Shown here one piece after another: positions 43,828 to 53,086 of a stretch of DNA of 64,000 nt (positions are counted from its first letter, which is position 1; every line of letters begins with the position of its first letter). The translations under genes and the position numbers were made by a program. This DNA is from JAVKNF01 sp031537795. Lineage in GTDB: Bacteria > Pseudomonadota > Alphaproteobacteria > Rickettsiales > Deianiraeaceae. The notes under the pieces were generated by a model. That model searched no databases and had not been told where the DNA came from. It saw only the letters and a list, made by a program, of their open reading frames with translations. Location: positions 8,997 to 72,996 of the forward strand of contig JAVKNF010000010.1 in NCBI GenBank assembly GCA_031537795.1, in the 5' to 3' direction.

Positions 43828-44442
43828 ATGTTTCATTTATTTATTCTAACTATAAAAAATCAGACTTCTATTTTTTTAACTAAAGATTTATTAATTATCA
43901 ACTCTGTAACTTTAGACTCTATTTCATTGTCTGAATTATTTATTATATCTTTAGAAAAGCTACTAAAAAAATGTAATGTAAATATAGACAACATAAAATC
44001 AATAATATTTTCAGAAGAGCTTCGTAATTTAACATCTTCAAAAATAATTTCAACATCTCTAATGCCAATCTGTTTATTAAAAAAAATAAATTTATATCTG
44101 ATTTCTTCATTTGATATACTATCTATGAACGAAAAAGAGTTGAATAATTTTAGTTTATATATCTTAACATTAAAAGAAGATGAATTCTTCATCAGAAACA
44201 ATGCAAATCAAGAGATTTTATTTTTAAGAAAAGAGGAACTTATAAAATATATTTCACAGTATAAAATTACAAAAATTACTAGCGATAAAGAAGTAGATAT
44301 TAAAGAAATTAAGATTAATATCTCAATTGAAGATATATCGATTTATAAAATGATAAAATGTTTCGAAAAAAAACAAACTAAACTTATCAATTTAAAAAAA
44401 AGAGAGATTATAAAGCTTCATTTTATAAGAGATGCAATCTAA
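43828..44442 (+). CDS. Possible degenerate TsaB-like protein
   Basis: 204 residues, very diverged. The order of elements recalls TsaB (YeaZ), the scaffold of the t6A tRNA-modification complex: an opening strand, an amphipathic helix LSELFIISLEKLLKKCNV, a NIDNIKSIIFSE strand (usually 'l.dld.iavg.GPGSFTGlR'), and the strand INLYLISSFDIL (usually 'iPl.gvsSLdaL'). The glycine-rich GPGSFTG loop is gone. If related, it is a structural remnant or pseudoenzyme. It follows lptB by 9 bases and is convergent with mnmA. Confidence 0.4.
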   Translation: MFHLFILTIKNQTSIFLTKDLLIINSVTLDSISLSELFIISLEKLLKKCNVNIDNIKSIIFSEELRNLTSSKIISTSLMPICLLKKINLYLISSFDILSMNEKELNNFSLYILTLKEDEFFIRNNANQEILFLRKEELIKYISQYKITKITSDKEVDIKEIKINISIEDISIYKMIKCFEKKQTKLINLKKREIIKLHFIRDAI

Positions 44443-44443
44443 A

Positions 44444-45511
44444 TCAAGAAATAATAGATTCTATAATCCCTCCTCCTATCATTCTATTTTTAAAATAGAA
44501 AACTGCAATCTGCCCTGTTGTTATCGCTCTATCCGGCTCTTCAAGAATTATTCTTCCATTCTTTCTATTTAGATTTTCTTCTATTTTAATCTTCGCAGAA
44601 ATGCTCCTCTTCATTGCTCTTGTTGCAACTTCCACACCTTCAATAATATTCAAACATTCAAATTCACTAGATAATAAATTAATATCTTTAACAAAAAATT
44701 CTTTATTATATAAATATTTTTCTTCTCCAACATATATTGTTTGAGTTTTAGTGTCAATTTTAATAACATATAAAGGCTCTGAATATGCTATTCCTATATT
44801 TCTTCTTTGTCCTATTGTATATCTTATTACACCGAAATGCTCTCCAAGTTTATCTTTTGTTTCAAAATGAAGAATATTTCCTCTTTTAAATAAGTCCTCA
44901 TTTCTTATATCTCTTTCTAGAAAAGATACATAGGGTTTATTTTCTAAAAAACAAATATCTTGACTTTCAGGCTGTTTATCGAGGCCAATATTTAAAACAC
45001 TTGCCATTTCTTTAATTTTTGTTTTCTTAAAATTAGCAAGAGGAAATAATATAAATTGCAGAATGTCTTTATTAAGTCCGTACAAAAAATGAGTTTGGTC
45101 TTTCTCTAGATCTTCGGGTCTTAATATTTCAAGTTCTCCAAATATATTTCTTATCATCTTAACATAATGCCCTGTTGCAAAATAATCAAAATTTATAGAT
45201 TGTAGATAATCTATAATAACGCCAAATTTTATCTCCCTATTACATTTAGCACAAGGTAAAGGTGTTTCGCCCTTATAGTAACTATTTTTAAAAGAATTTA
45301 TAATATTTTTTTCAAAAACTACAGATATATCCAAAATATGATGTTTTATCTCTAATTTCTCACAAACTTCTTTTGCTCTTTCGGTTGCATATTTACTATG
45401 TTCTCCTAAATACATAGTAAGACCTTCTACTGTATGTCCCTCTTTTTGTAAAATCATAGCAGAAACGGAGCTATCAACTCCACCTGACATTCCTACTAAA
45501 ATTCTCTTCAT
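44444..45511 (-). CDS. mnmA: tRNA-specific 2-thiouridylase
   Basis: Adds sulfur to U34 of tRNA-Lys, -Glu and -Gln. N-terminal PP-loop GMSGGVDSSVSAMIL near 7-21, first catalytic Cys in PCAKCNREIKFG, second Cys in ESQDICFL, and RYTIGQRRNIGI. 355 residues, normal. The window's tRNA-Lys(TTT) is a likely substrate. Confidence 0.95.
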   Translation of the reverse strand: MKRILVGMSGGVDSSVSAMILQKEGHTVEGLTMYLGEHSKYATERAKEVCEKLEIKHHILDISVVFEKNIINSFKNSYYKGETPLPCAKCNREIKFGVIIDYLQSINFDYFATGHYVKMIRNIFGELEILRPEDLEKDQTHFLYGLNKDILQFILFPLANFKKTKIKEMASVLNIGLDKQPESQDICFLENKPYVSFLERDIRNEDLFKRGNILHFETKDKLGEHFGVIRYTIGQRRNIGIAYSEPLYVIKIDTKTQTIYVGEEKYLYNKEFFVKDINLLSSEFECLNIIEGVEVATRAMKRSISAKIKIEENLNRKNGRIILEEPDRAITTGQIAVFYFKNRMIGGGIIESIIS

Positions 45512-45542
45512 TTTTAAAGAATTAATAAAGTAAAGAATAAAA

Positions 45543-46037
45543 TTATTTTACCTTTAGATCTTTCTCTATTTTTTTATTATGTTGATCTTTCTGATGTAAA
45601 TCTGTTTTAATTAATTCTTCTTTTGAATCTTTCTTATCTGTCTGTTTCTTAAAAAAAACTTCAATCTTTGCTTTGAACTCTTCGTCTGTTATTCTTTTTA
45701 AATTACCATGTATCTCTGCATTTTGTTCAACCTCTAAATTACAATAGAAAAGATCTCCAAATACTTTTGCACCTTTCTCAAGTTTAATATTCTTAGATAT
45801 CAATTCACCCTCAAATTTACCGTTATTAATAAAAACAGATTCCAAACATTTCGCATTACCTTTAAAAGCACCTCCTTCTTTGATTGTGAATTTATTAGAG
45901 ATCAAATCCCCTTCAAATTTACCGCTCAATTCAACAGAAGAAATAGAATTTATTGTACCTGAAAAAGAAGAATCTTTATCTAATATAGATATTGTGGACA
46001 TAGTCTTATAATTATTGTTTTTTTTTATACCAAACAT
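45543..46037 (-). CDS. Bactofilin
   Basis: Cytoskeletal polymer-forming protein. 164 residues: a central beta-helix of repeated short strands (SGTINSISSVELSGKFEGDL, IKEGGAFKGNAKCLE, GKFEGEL, GAKVFGDL, EQNAEIHGNL) flanked by disordered ends. Next to an M23 peptidase (1-base gap); bactofilin-M23 pairs are recurrent and in studied bacteria control cell shape by localising the peptidase. Confidence 0.88.
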   Translation of the reverse strand: MFGIKKNNNYKTMSTISILDKDSSFSGTINSISSVELSGKFEGDLISNKFTIKEGGAFKGNAKCLESVFINNGKFEGELISKNIKLEKGAKVFGDLFYCNLEVEQNAEIHGNLKRITDEEFKAKIEVFFKKQTDKKDSKEELIKTDLHQKDQHNKKIEKDLKVK

Positions 46038-46038
46038 T

Positions 46039-47142
46039 TTATACTCTCTCTTTATTGTATCTTTTTTTAAATGTCAAGAAATTATATGGATTCATTTTCA
46101 CTCCATTTAAAATTACTTCATAATGCACATGCTCTGCTTTAGATCTACCTGTGCTCCCTTGTATCCCAATTTTCTGCCCTATTGATACTATATCTCCGAC
46201 TTTTACTAAAACTTTATTTAAATGCGCGAATCTTACAATTACTTCATTTTCATCATTTCTATTTCTTATTTCTACAAGGTTTCCATATGTTCCACACTTT
46301 CCAGCTCTTAAAACAATACCTTCTGTTGTTGATTTTATTTTTCTATTATTTACAAAAAGATCTATACCTCCATGTATTGCAAGCTCACCTGTAAAAGGAT
46401 CTTTTCTCTTTCCAAATGAACCTGTAATTATGTATTTTTCATTTCTTCCAGAAGGATCAGCAATAGGCGAAATATTCAGTTTCTTTTTATCTGTTATAAT
46501 GTTCTTTATTTTGTTTGACAAATAGTCAGAGACATCTTTTTTATTCTTTATTCTCTCCACAAAAGATAATTTATTATTTTCTTCCTTATATTTTTCAAAA
46601 GGCCCTCCCACTGCATTCTCGTCTAAAATCTCTTTCGTTATTTGAAAAGATCTTTTACTTCCATTTATACCTAATATATTTAATGCAACTTTAGATTCTT
46701 TATCTATTTGGTCTATCTTAGAATACAAACTAGAAAGAACAAATTTGAAAGATTTCTCAAGTTTCTCGACCGACTCTTCGTTATTTATTTTTTCTGCAAA
46801 AGAAATATTCTTGATGATATTTTTTTTATCAAATTCTATATATTCATTAATTTTATCAATATCTTCTCTAACTTTTCTAAATCTATAATTTAATTTGTCG
46901 TTAACCTTTCTTAATTTTTCATTCTCTTTTTTTAAATTAATTAAATTTTTTTCTTTTAAAAATTGTAAAAAAGATGTATAAACAGAAAGGCTGAAACACG
47001 AAAAAATCAAGAGTATTGAGAACTGAAAAAATGGATTAAGGTTTATATATCTTGTTTTCGCTCCTGAAGAAAGTACGATAGTTCTTTTCTTAAAGAAAAA
47101 AGAAAATAGATTTTTTGTTTTCTTAAAAATATAATCAGACAC
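46039..47142 (-). CDS. M23-family (LytM) peptidoglycan endopeptidase
   Basis: 367 residues: a membrane anchor at about 35-55, a coiled coil (about 65-150) and a C-terminal M23 domain with metal ligands intact: HGGIDLFV (His, Asp) and EHVHYEVILNG (His-x-His). Further family segments are GTYGNLVEIRN and VRFAHLNKVLVKVGDIV. Probably cuts peptide cross-links on the periplasmic side under bactofilin control. Confidence 0.9.
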   Translation of the reverse strand: MSDYIFKKTKNLFSFFFKKRTIVLSSGAKTRYINLNPFFQFSILLIFSCFSLSVYTSFLQFLKEKNLINLKKENEKLRKVNDKLNYRFRKVREDIDKINEYIEFDKKNIIKNISFAEKINNEESVEKLEKSFKFVLSSLYSKIDQIDKESKVALNILGINGSKRSFQITKEILDENAVGGPFEKYKEENNKLSFVERIKNKKDVSDYLSNKIKNIITDKKKLNISPIADPSGRNEKYIITGSFGKRKDPFTGELAIHGGIDLFVNNRKIKSTTEGIVLRAGKCGTYGNLVEIRNRNDENEVIVRFAHLNKVLVKVGDIVSIGQKIGIQGSTGRSKAEHVHYEVILNGVKMNPYNFLTFKKRYNKERV

Positions 47143-47147
47143 TCTTA

Positions 47148-47966
47148 TTAAAAACCTTTTTCTTTAATTCTATCAGAAACTAAAATCAGCCCTCTTCTGC
47201 CTAGATTCTGAAAAAAATCTCTAATTAAAGTTAAAATTCTTCTCGGATTTTGCTCTATTTTATCCAATATGTCAAGTTTTATTTTATCTTTATCGAATAA
47301 TTCATTGTAGAAATCTTTTATAATCTTTATTTCTTCGCTAGAAATATTGTTTCTTTTAAGTCCTACTATATTTAAACCTGATAATTTATCTGATTCTCTA
47401 AAAATAATTGAATAAGGAGGTACACTCTCTCCAATTCCACACATTCCTCCTATCATTGAGTATGCACCAATTCTAATAAATTGATGAAGACAAGAGCCTC
47501 CACCTATAATTGTTTTCTTTTCAATTAGGCAATGTCCAGCTATTAATACATTGTTTGTTATAATAACACCGCTTTCTAGATAGCAATCATGACCGATATG
47601 ACTATTTATCATTAAATAACAATTATCTTCTATAATTGTTCCATTTTTTATATTTTTAAATTGATTACCAAGTTCGCTTCCTCCATTTATTGTAACGTGT
47701 TCTCTTATTATATTATTGTTGCCTATTTTCACGTAAGATTTTTCATTTTTGAATTTATCATCTTGAGGAGCAGTTCCAATTGAAGAGAAAGAATATATTA
47801 TATTATTCTCACCAATATCGACATCTCCTTCTATATAAACGTGAGGTTTAATTCTTGTTCCTTTTTTGATATTTATATTTCCTTTGATTATTGAGTATGC
47901 TCCAATTTCTACATCTTCCGCTATATTTACATTTCCTTCAATTATAACAGTATGATGTATTAACAT
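47148..47966 (-). CDS. lpxA: UDP-N-acetylglucosamine acyltransferase
   Basis: First step of lipid A synthesis. Left-handed beta-helix of hexapeptide repeats in the first 190 residues, IREHVTINGG, the catalytic His in INSHIGHDCYL (E. coli His125) and the C-terminal helical domain. 272 residues. It lies 4 bases after fabZ. lpxD, often upstream in this cluster, is not in the window. Confidence 0.94.
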   Translation of the reverse strand: MLIHHTVIIEGNVNIAEDVEIGAYSIIKGNINIKKGTRIKPHVYIEGDVDIGENNIIYSFSSIGTAPQDDKFKNEKSYVKIGNNNIIREHVTINGGSELGNQFKNIKNGTIIEDNCYLMINSHIGHDCYLESGVIITNNVLIAGHCLIEKKTIIGGGSCLHQFIRIGAYSMIGGMCGIGESVPPYSIIFRESDKLSGLNIVGLKRNNISSEEIKIIKDFYNELFDKDKIKLDILDKIEQNPRRILTLIRDFFQNLGRRGLILVSDRIKEKGF

Positions 47967-47970
47967 TTTT

Positions 47971-48414
47971 TTAATTAATACCAGCTGAAGAAATTATACA
48001 TTTGCAAACGAGTTTTTTTTCATTCTCGTTTATCTTCTTATGCAAATTTGACTCTGCTACAAAGAAATTTAATTTATTTCGAATTAAAGTAGTTTCTAAT
48101 ATTAGGACATCACCAGGAAGAGCAGATGTTTTGATTGTGAAATTATCCACTTTCGATAAATAGAAATTTTTATATTGAAATTCTAATCTTTTTAAAAGAA
48201 TAACAGATAATTGAGCGAGAGATTCTATCATTAACACTCCTGGAAAAACAGGATCATTCGGAAAATGACCTTGAAAATAAGGTTCATTAAAAGATAGATT
48301 CTTTTCGCCTATTAACTTCTTTTCTTCTTTATGAAAACTAATTATTTTGTCAACCATCACAAAAGGGTATCTATGCGGTATGTTATTTAATATATCTAGA
48401 TGATCTATATTCAT
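47971..48414 (-). CDS. fabZ: 3-hydroxyacyl-ACP dehydratase
   Basis: Dehydrates 3-hydroxyacyl-ACP in fatty-acid synthesis and competes with LpxA for its substrate. Hot-dog fold, 147 residues. HRYPFVMVDKI near 14-24 and GHFPNDPVFPGVLMIESLAQ with the catalytic His and Glu. The fabZ-lpxA order is the classical one. Confidence 0.95.
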   Translation of the reverse strand: MNIDHLDILNNIPHRYPFVMVDKIISFHKEEKKLIGEKNLSFNEPYFQGHFPNDPVFPGVLMIESLAQLSVILLKRLEFQYKNFYLSKVDNFTIKTSALPGDVLILETTLIRNKLNFFVAESNLHKKINENEKKLVCKCIISSAGIN

Positions 48415-48618
48415 ATTCAGTTAATTTAAAATATTAAATTTAAATGTCAATTTTATACAAACCATAAATTAATTAAAAATTAAAAATACACAAACAACTA
48501 GTTTCTTTTGCAAATACAAAGAAATAAAAACAAGAAATAATTTTAAATAAACTTGATACTTTTAAAGAAAAATTAGAGCACAAGTAAATTACCTTGAAGG
48601 TAGTCAATAATTTATAAA

Positions 48619-49187
48619 ATGGATGAAAATATAGAAGATGTATTAGATGAAATAAATCAATATACTCTAACTCTAGAAACTAAACCAAATCTTGATCTTG
48701 GAATATTAACTGCAAGAATTGAAGAAACAGAATATTTTTTAATGGATTATATGTCTTCCGTTTCTAATAAATTATGCAATAGAAGGACTAGAGCGACAGG
48801 ATTAGCGAGCTTTAATCTTACTAGTCAAGAGACACAAGAATATCTATCATTTGAGAATAACGATGAATTAAATCAAGAATACGATGAAAATAAAAATAAC
48901 TATTTATATATGGATTCTGTTTTTTCATTACATAATTCTTTAGAGAAATTTAAAAGAAAACACAGACAAAAAACATAACGAAAAAGATGACAAACTGGAC
49001 ATCTATCTTTTTATAGCTATAATTCTTCTTCTTGTAGTTGGAGCGGTATTTTTTCTAAATCCAAATATGCTCTCAAGCGAAGATTCGCGAACCGCAAAAT
49101 AATTCAAGTCCGCTTCTTCAAAGAGATCCATCTTATCCAGCTCTAGATTTAAACAATATTTCAAACGGTCAAGATTTAATCACTTAA
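48619..49187 (+). pseudogene. Frameshifted gene for a single-pass membrane protein
   Basis: Three overlapping open segments in successive frames read like one protein. 48619-48978 gives a 119-residue soluble part. Skipping one base in the A run at 48968-48973 continues into frame 2 up to 49102: a basic linker, a membrane segment YLFIAIILLLVVGAVFFL and NPNMLSSEDS. A second one-base skip between 49059 and 49100 continues into frame 3 up to 49187: PQNNSSPLLQRDPSYPALDL and a short end. Neither of the later pieces has its own ATG. The intact product would be about 187 residues with a central or late membrane anchor. Either a recent pseudogene, two base-call errors, or two recoding events. Family unknown. 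Confidence 0.65.
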
Positions 49188-49429
49188 AATATTGCCTTAA
49201 AGACTTTCTTCAGGATAAATTTCTATAACTTTCTATAACTAATTTAGTCTCCAAAATTTCAGAAAGAAGTTTTTTTTAACTTTTGAATTCAAGAGAAATA
49301 GCATCTCTGGCTTTTTGTAAATGCTTCTTTCTATAGCTATTATTTCTTTTTGATCTGTCGATAGCTCTAGTTTTATTATTTATCTTGCAAATTATTTATT
49401 TTTTTAATCTTGTTACAATATAAAATCTT
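49188..49429. other. Intergenic region without a clear gene
   Basis: Holds a short direct repeat (ctataactttctataact near 49226-49243) and, on the minus strand, a short basic reading frame without an ATG (about 49278-49392). The sequence ttatcttgcaaattatt near 49381-49397 recurs before tRNA-Lys (57611-57627) and may be a shared promoter element. I see no gene I can support. Confidence 0.4.
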
Positions 49430-50293
49430 ATGATCTATTCGAATATCAATAAATTATTTCTTATATTTTATATTGTTTTGAATTTTCAATGTCTCGCAGT
49501 CGAGGTAAAAAAAGAAATTAAAGCAGAAAACGATTATATGTATCAGATAAAAAAAGGGGACACTCTTTTCTCTATAGCTCAACTTTGCGTCATAAAAACA
49601 CAATCCTTATTAGATTATAATCAAATTAAATCTGTAAATCTTATTAAAATTGGCTCCACGATAAAAATCCCAAAAAATATTGCATTAAAATGCAAAGAGA
49701 AGTTAGAAGACCCAAAAAGGATAAAAGCTTTAGAGTTAAATGCACAAAATAATCTTACAAAGAATGAAGAGCAAAATAAAAATCTTAAAACTGAACCAAA
49801 AAAGATTGTCAATGTTGAAATAGAAAAACAAATAGTTTCAACAAAAGAAGAAAATAGAAAGAAGATAGTGCCAAAAAGAATAAACAATAATTGTTTAATT
49901 TGTAACCTCAAAAAACCTATGAAAGGGATAATACAAGATACTTTCGGCAAAGATGGAACCAAATATTCAACAGGTATATTAATTAAAACAAATCAAAACA
50001 AAGAACCAGTAAGAAGTGTCAAAGACGGTAAAATTATTTACAGCGGGGATAACATCTCAATATCAGGAGAGCAATTAATCGTTATATCTCACGGCAATTT
50101 CTTCTCCGCTTACAGCTTTATTCCAAATGGTGAAATTATGATTAAAGAGAAAGACAGAGTAAAAGAAGGACAAATCTTAGGTTACATAAATTATTCAGAC
50201 AAATCAGATTTTCAGCTTTATTTTTCCGTTAGAGCTTTAAACGGTATGATATGCAACCCTCTCGATCTGTTAAATAATAAAGAAGAATTTTAA
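49430..50293 (+). CDS. LysM and degenerate M23 protein (NlpD-like)
   Basis: 287 residues: signal peptide (about 1-23), a LysM peptidoglycan-binding domain (YQIKKGDTLFSIAQLC...IGSTIKIP, about 38-80), a charged linker, then an M23-like domain from about 165. That domain keeps the fold pattern (VRSVKDGKIIYSG, QLIVISHGNFFSAYSF, VKEGQILGYI) but lacks the zinc ligands: the HxxxD site reads YSTGILI and the HxH site reads FQLYFSVR. Like NlpD and EnvC it should be an activator of amidases or a binding protein, not an enzyme. Confidence 0.82.
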   Translation: MIYSNINKLFLIFYIVLNFQCLAVEVKKEIKAENDYMYQIKKGDTLFSIAQLCVIKTQSLLDYNQIKSVNLIKIGSTIKIPKNIALKCKEKLEDPKRIKALELNAQNNLTKNEEQNKNLKTEPKKIVNVEIEKQIVSTKEENRKKIVPKRINNNCLICNLKKPMKGIIQDTFGKDGTKYSTGILIKTNQNKEPVRSVKDGKIIYSGDNISISGEQLIVISHGNFFSAYSFIPNGEIMIKEKDRVKEGQILGYINYSDKSDFQLYFSVRALNGMICNPLDLLNNKEEF

Positions 50294-50294
50294 T

Positions 50295-50726
50295 ATGAAA
50301 GAATCTACAAATTATAAAAAAAAATATTTTTATAAAAAATTTCAACAAAATATTATAGCAACTTCTTATTTTACAAAATTAAGAATTAATAAATTTCTAG
50401 ATTCTGCTTTTAACATCTTTAATTTATCAAATAAAGTATTTTATATTAGACTAATGAACCTTTTTATACCATTTTTCTTAATGTTCGTATTTGCGAATTT
50501 CTTAATAGCTACTATTATTACAGCTTTAAATGCTTTTCTTTCAGCTATCATTCTTGAATTAGTTTCTTATTTCTTAAAGATAAATCATTTTAGTAAAATT
50601 CTCTTCATTAAAAGAAAACACAGAAAGCAGATTCTATCGATGTTGATTTCTTTAATCTTAAGCATGCTATTTGTAATTCTTAGTATTAAAAATACCAAAG
50701 AAATATCTCAATTTATAATAAACTAA
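50295..50726 (+). CDS. Hypothetical membrane protein
   Basis: 143 residues with a basic N-terminus and three hydrophobic segments (about 56-75, 77-95 and 113-132) separated by a basic loop KRKHRKQ. Not recognised. It starts 1 base after the NlpD-like gene and ends 7 bases before lpxK, so it belongs to an envelope operon. Confidence 0.55.
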   Translation: MKESTNYKKKYFYKKFQQNIIATSYFTKLRINKFLDSAFNIFNLSNKVFYIRLMNLFIPFFLMFVFANFLIATIITALNAFLSAIILELVSYFLKINHFSKILFIKRKHRKQILSMLISLILSMLFVILSIKNTKEISQFIIN

Positions 50727-50733
50727 AGAACCA

Positions 50734-51726
50734 ATGAAAAAACCACTATTCTTTCAAAAACAAAATCTTATTTCAATTTCTCTATTGCCAATTTCTATAA
50801 TATATCTATTATTTTCGAAGTTATTTAATTTATTTTTCTTGAATCAAAAATATAAAATAAAACCCAAAGTTATCTGCGTAGGAAATATAATTGTGGGCGG
50901 AGCTGGTAAAACAGAAATTGTAAAAGCTATATCAAATTTACTGTTACTCAAGAAAAAAAGAATTGCAATTCTTTCAAAAGGATATAATAGAGAATCTAAT
51001 TTAGATTATTTTATTAAAAAAGGGAATCCAAAAAAATACACCTATAAAGAGATAGGAGATGAGCCAGAATTCCTAACAAAAGATTTCGATGTGTTCGTTC
51101 TTAATAAAAGAAAATCAATCAAAGATAGACCTGAAATAGAAAACTATGATTATATCTTAATGGATGACGGTTATCACGATCATTCAATAAAGCAGGATAT
51201 AAAAATTTTGGTATTTGATTCTGATTATTTTATAGGAAATGGTTTCCTTCTGCCTGCAGGCCCTATGAGGGACCTTATAATTCAAATTATGTTTGCAGAT
51301 TTTATTATTCTAACTAATTTTGACAAATCAAAAGACTTTCTTGTTCAAAGATTAGAGAAATATATCAATAAAGATAAAATCTTCACTTCAGAAATAGAAA
51401 TAAAAAACAAAGAAATAATGGAACTGAAAAATGAACCACATATTGCATTTTCAGGTTTAGGAAATAATGAAAAATTCTTCAATCTTTTAAGAAGAGAAAA
51501 CTTCAATATAATAAAAGAGTTCAATTTTGCAGACCATTATAATTATGAAGAAAAAGATATAGTAAGAATTATAGAAGATGCAAAAAAAATAAAAGGAAAG
51601 ATTATAGCGACAGAAAAAGATATAGTAAAAGTTCCTATAAAATTTAGAAAAGAAATAAATTACTTGGAAATAGAATCAATAATCAAAGAAGAAAAAGATT
51701 TAATAGATAAAATATTAAAATGGTAA
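50734..51726 (+). CDS. lpxK: Tetraacyldisaccharide 4-prime-kinase
   Basis: Phosphorylates the lipid A precursor to lipid IVA at the inner membrane. N-terminal membrane-associated segment, then the P-loop VGNIIVGGAGKTEIVKAI near 50-67, SKGYNRE, GDEPEFL and DDGYHDHSI (the catalytic Asp-Asp). 330 residues, normal. The 3-prime end overlaps folC by 7 bases. Confidence 0.94.
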   Translation: MKKPLFFQKQNLISISLLPISIIYLLFSKLFNLFFLNQKYKIKPKVICVGNIIVGGAGKTEIVKAISNLLLLKKKRIAILSKGYNRESNLDYFIKKGNPKKYTYKEIGDEPEFLTKDFDVFVLNKRKSIKDRPEIENYDYILMDDGYHDHSIKQDIKILVFDSDYFIGNGFLLPAGPMRDLIIQIMFADFIILTNFDKSKDFLVQRLEKYINKDKIFTSEIEIKNKEIMELKNEPHIAFSGLGNNEKFFNLLRRENFNIIKEFNFADHYNYEEKDIVRIIEDAKKIKGKIIATEKDIVKVPIKFRKEINYLEIESIIKEEKDLIDKILKW

Positions 51727-53039
51727 AAATGCCTCATTGGCCTTTATATTTTGGTCCAGATCCAGATATAACAAAGTCTCTAGATAGAATGAAATTAATT
51801 TTAAATCATTTAAAAAACCCACAAAATAAATTAAAAAATATAATACATATCACAGGAACAAAAGGGAAAGGCTCAACCGCGATGTTTATAACAAAAATAC
51901 TTCTTGAATTAGGTTATAAAGTTAATACTTATACCTCTCCTCATATATATCAAGCTAACGAAAGATTTCTAATAAATGGAATGCAAATTTCAGATGACGA
52001 TTTATATCTTTATACCGAAAAAATCCGCCTAACAATCAAAGAAATAGATTTGAATTTAGAGGATCAAGTTACGTCTTTTGAAATTATGACATTAACTGCT
52101 GTAATGAAGTTCTATGATACAATTGCAGATTTTAATATTTTTGAAGTAGGAATGGGCGGTTTGCTTGATTCGACAAATATTTTTGATGAAAATAAACCGA
52201 TTGCCTGTATTTTTACACCTATTCATTTAGACCACAGAATACACCTAGGGCAACACCCGCTTGAAATCGCATATCATAAATTAGGTATTTTGAAAGACAG
52301 GATTGAAAATTGTATAGTTTCACTTCAAGGGCAAGATATTATAAAGTATATGAAAAGAATTTTTCAAAATTTTAATATAAAAAATCAATTCTTCTATGGA
52401 ATTGATTTTGAATCTTTCAAAATTGAAGAAAATAACGAGAATTTCATTTTTGAAAGAAGAAACAAAGAAACTATAATATTAAATAAACCAAGTTTGATAG
52501 GTGAATATCAACTTATAAATTTAGCAACCGCTATTCAAACTGTGCAAAGTTTGAATTTAGACAAAGAAATTACTCCTAAAATAATAAATAAAGCGACAAA
52601 AAATATAATTCATTATGCAAGAATGCAGGAAGTTCCGTATAGTTATTTTAATACAGAAATTCCAATAAATACTAAAATATATGTTGACGGAGGACACAAT
52701 GCTCTAGCAGCAAAAGCTATATCGAGTTTTATTAATGAAAACTGTAGAAATAAATTTAAAAATACTTATATCGTATTAGCAAGATCAAAAAATACCAGCA
52801 ACACTGATATGTTATCTGTTTTCAAAGAAAATCAAAATATCAAAAAAATATTCGCAATTAGAGCAATAGAACCTAGACCAGAACCACCAGAGAAAATTAG
52901 AAAAACAGGACAAGATATAAATTTGAATATTGAAATTGCTAACAACCCAGAAGATTGTATATCTGAAATTTTCGAATACGAGAAAGAGCCTTGTTTGATA
53001 ATATTTTGCGGTTCATTATATCTGGGTAGATTTTTTTAA
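51720..53039 (+). CDS. folC: Folylpolyglutamate/dihydrofolate synthase
   Basis: Adds glutamate to folates. Mur-ligase-type fold of 439 residues: P-loop ITGTKGKGSTAMFI near 44-57, TSPHIYQANERFLING, EVGMGGLLDSTN, the HLDHR motif, and the C-terminal FCGSLYLGRF. The start PHWPLYFGPDPDITKSLDRM is the alphaproteobacterial type. Confidence 0.94.
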   Translation: MVKMPHWPLYFGPDPDITKSLDRMKLILNHLKNPQNKLKNIIHITGTKGKGSTAMFITKILLELGYKVNTYTSPHIYQANERFLINGMQISDDDLYLYTEKIRLTIKEIDLNLEDQVTSFEIMTLTAVMKFYDTIADFNIFEVGMGGLLDSTNIFDENKPIACIFTPIHLDHRIHLGQHPLEIAYHKLGILKDRIENCIVSLQGQDIIKYMKRIFQNFNIKNQFFYGIDFESFKIEENNENFIFERRNKETIILNKPSLIGEYQLINLATAIQTVQSLNLDKEITPKIINKATKNIIHYARMQEVPYSYFNTEIPINTKIYVDGGHNALAAKAISSFINENCRNKFKNTYIVLARSKNTSNTDMLSVFKENQNIKKIFAIRAIEPRPEPPEKIRKTGQDINLNIEIANNPEDCISEIFEYEKEPCLIIFCGSLYLGRFF

Positions 53040-53086
53040 TTTGCTTTTAAATTCTTATTTATTAAGTTAAACCTAATTAATTTAAT

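Noticed and set aside
48960..49102. Programmed -1 frameshifting at the A run of the split membrane gene
   Set aside because: A -1 shift leads to a stop after about 15 codons; only a +1 change reaches the membrane segment, and a second +1 change is then needed. Pseudogene or base-call error is simpler.
49278..49392. Small basic ribosomal-like protein on the minus strand
   Set aside because: The frame (KTRAIDRSKRNNSYRKKHLQ...) has no ATG, GTG or TTG in a useful place and matches no ribosomal protein I know.
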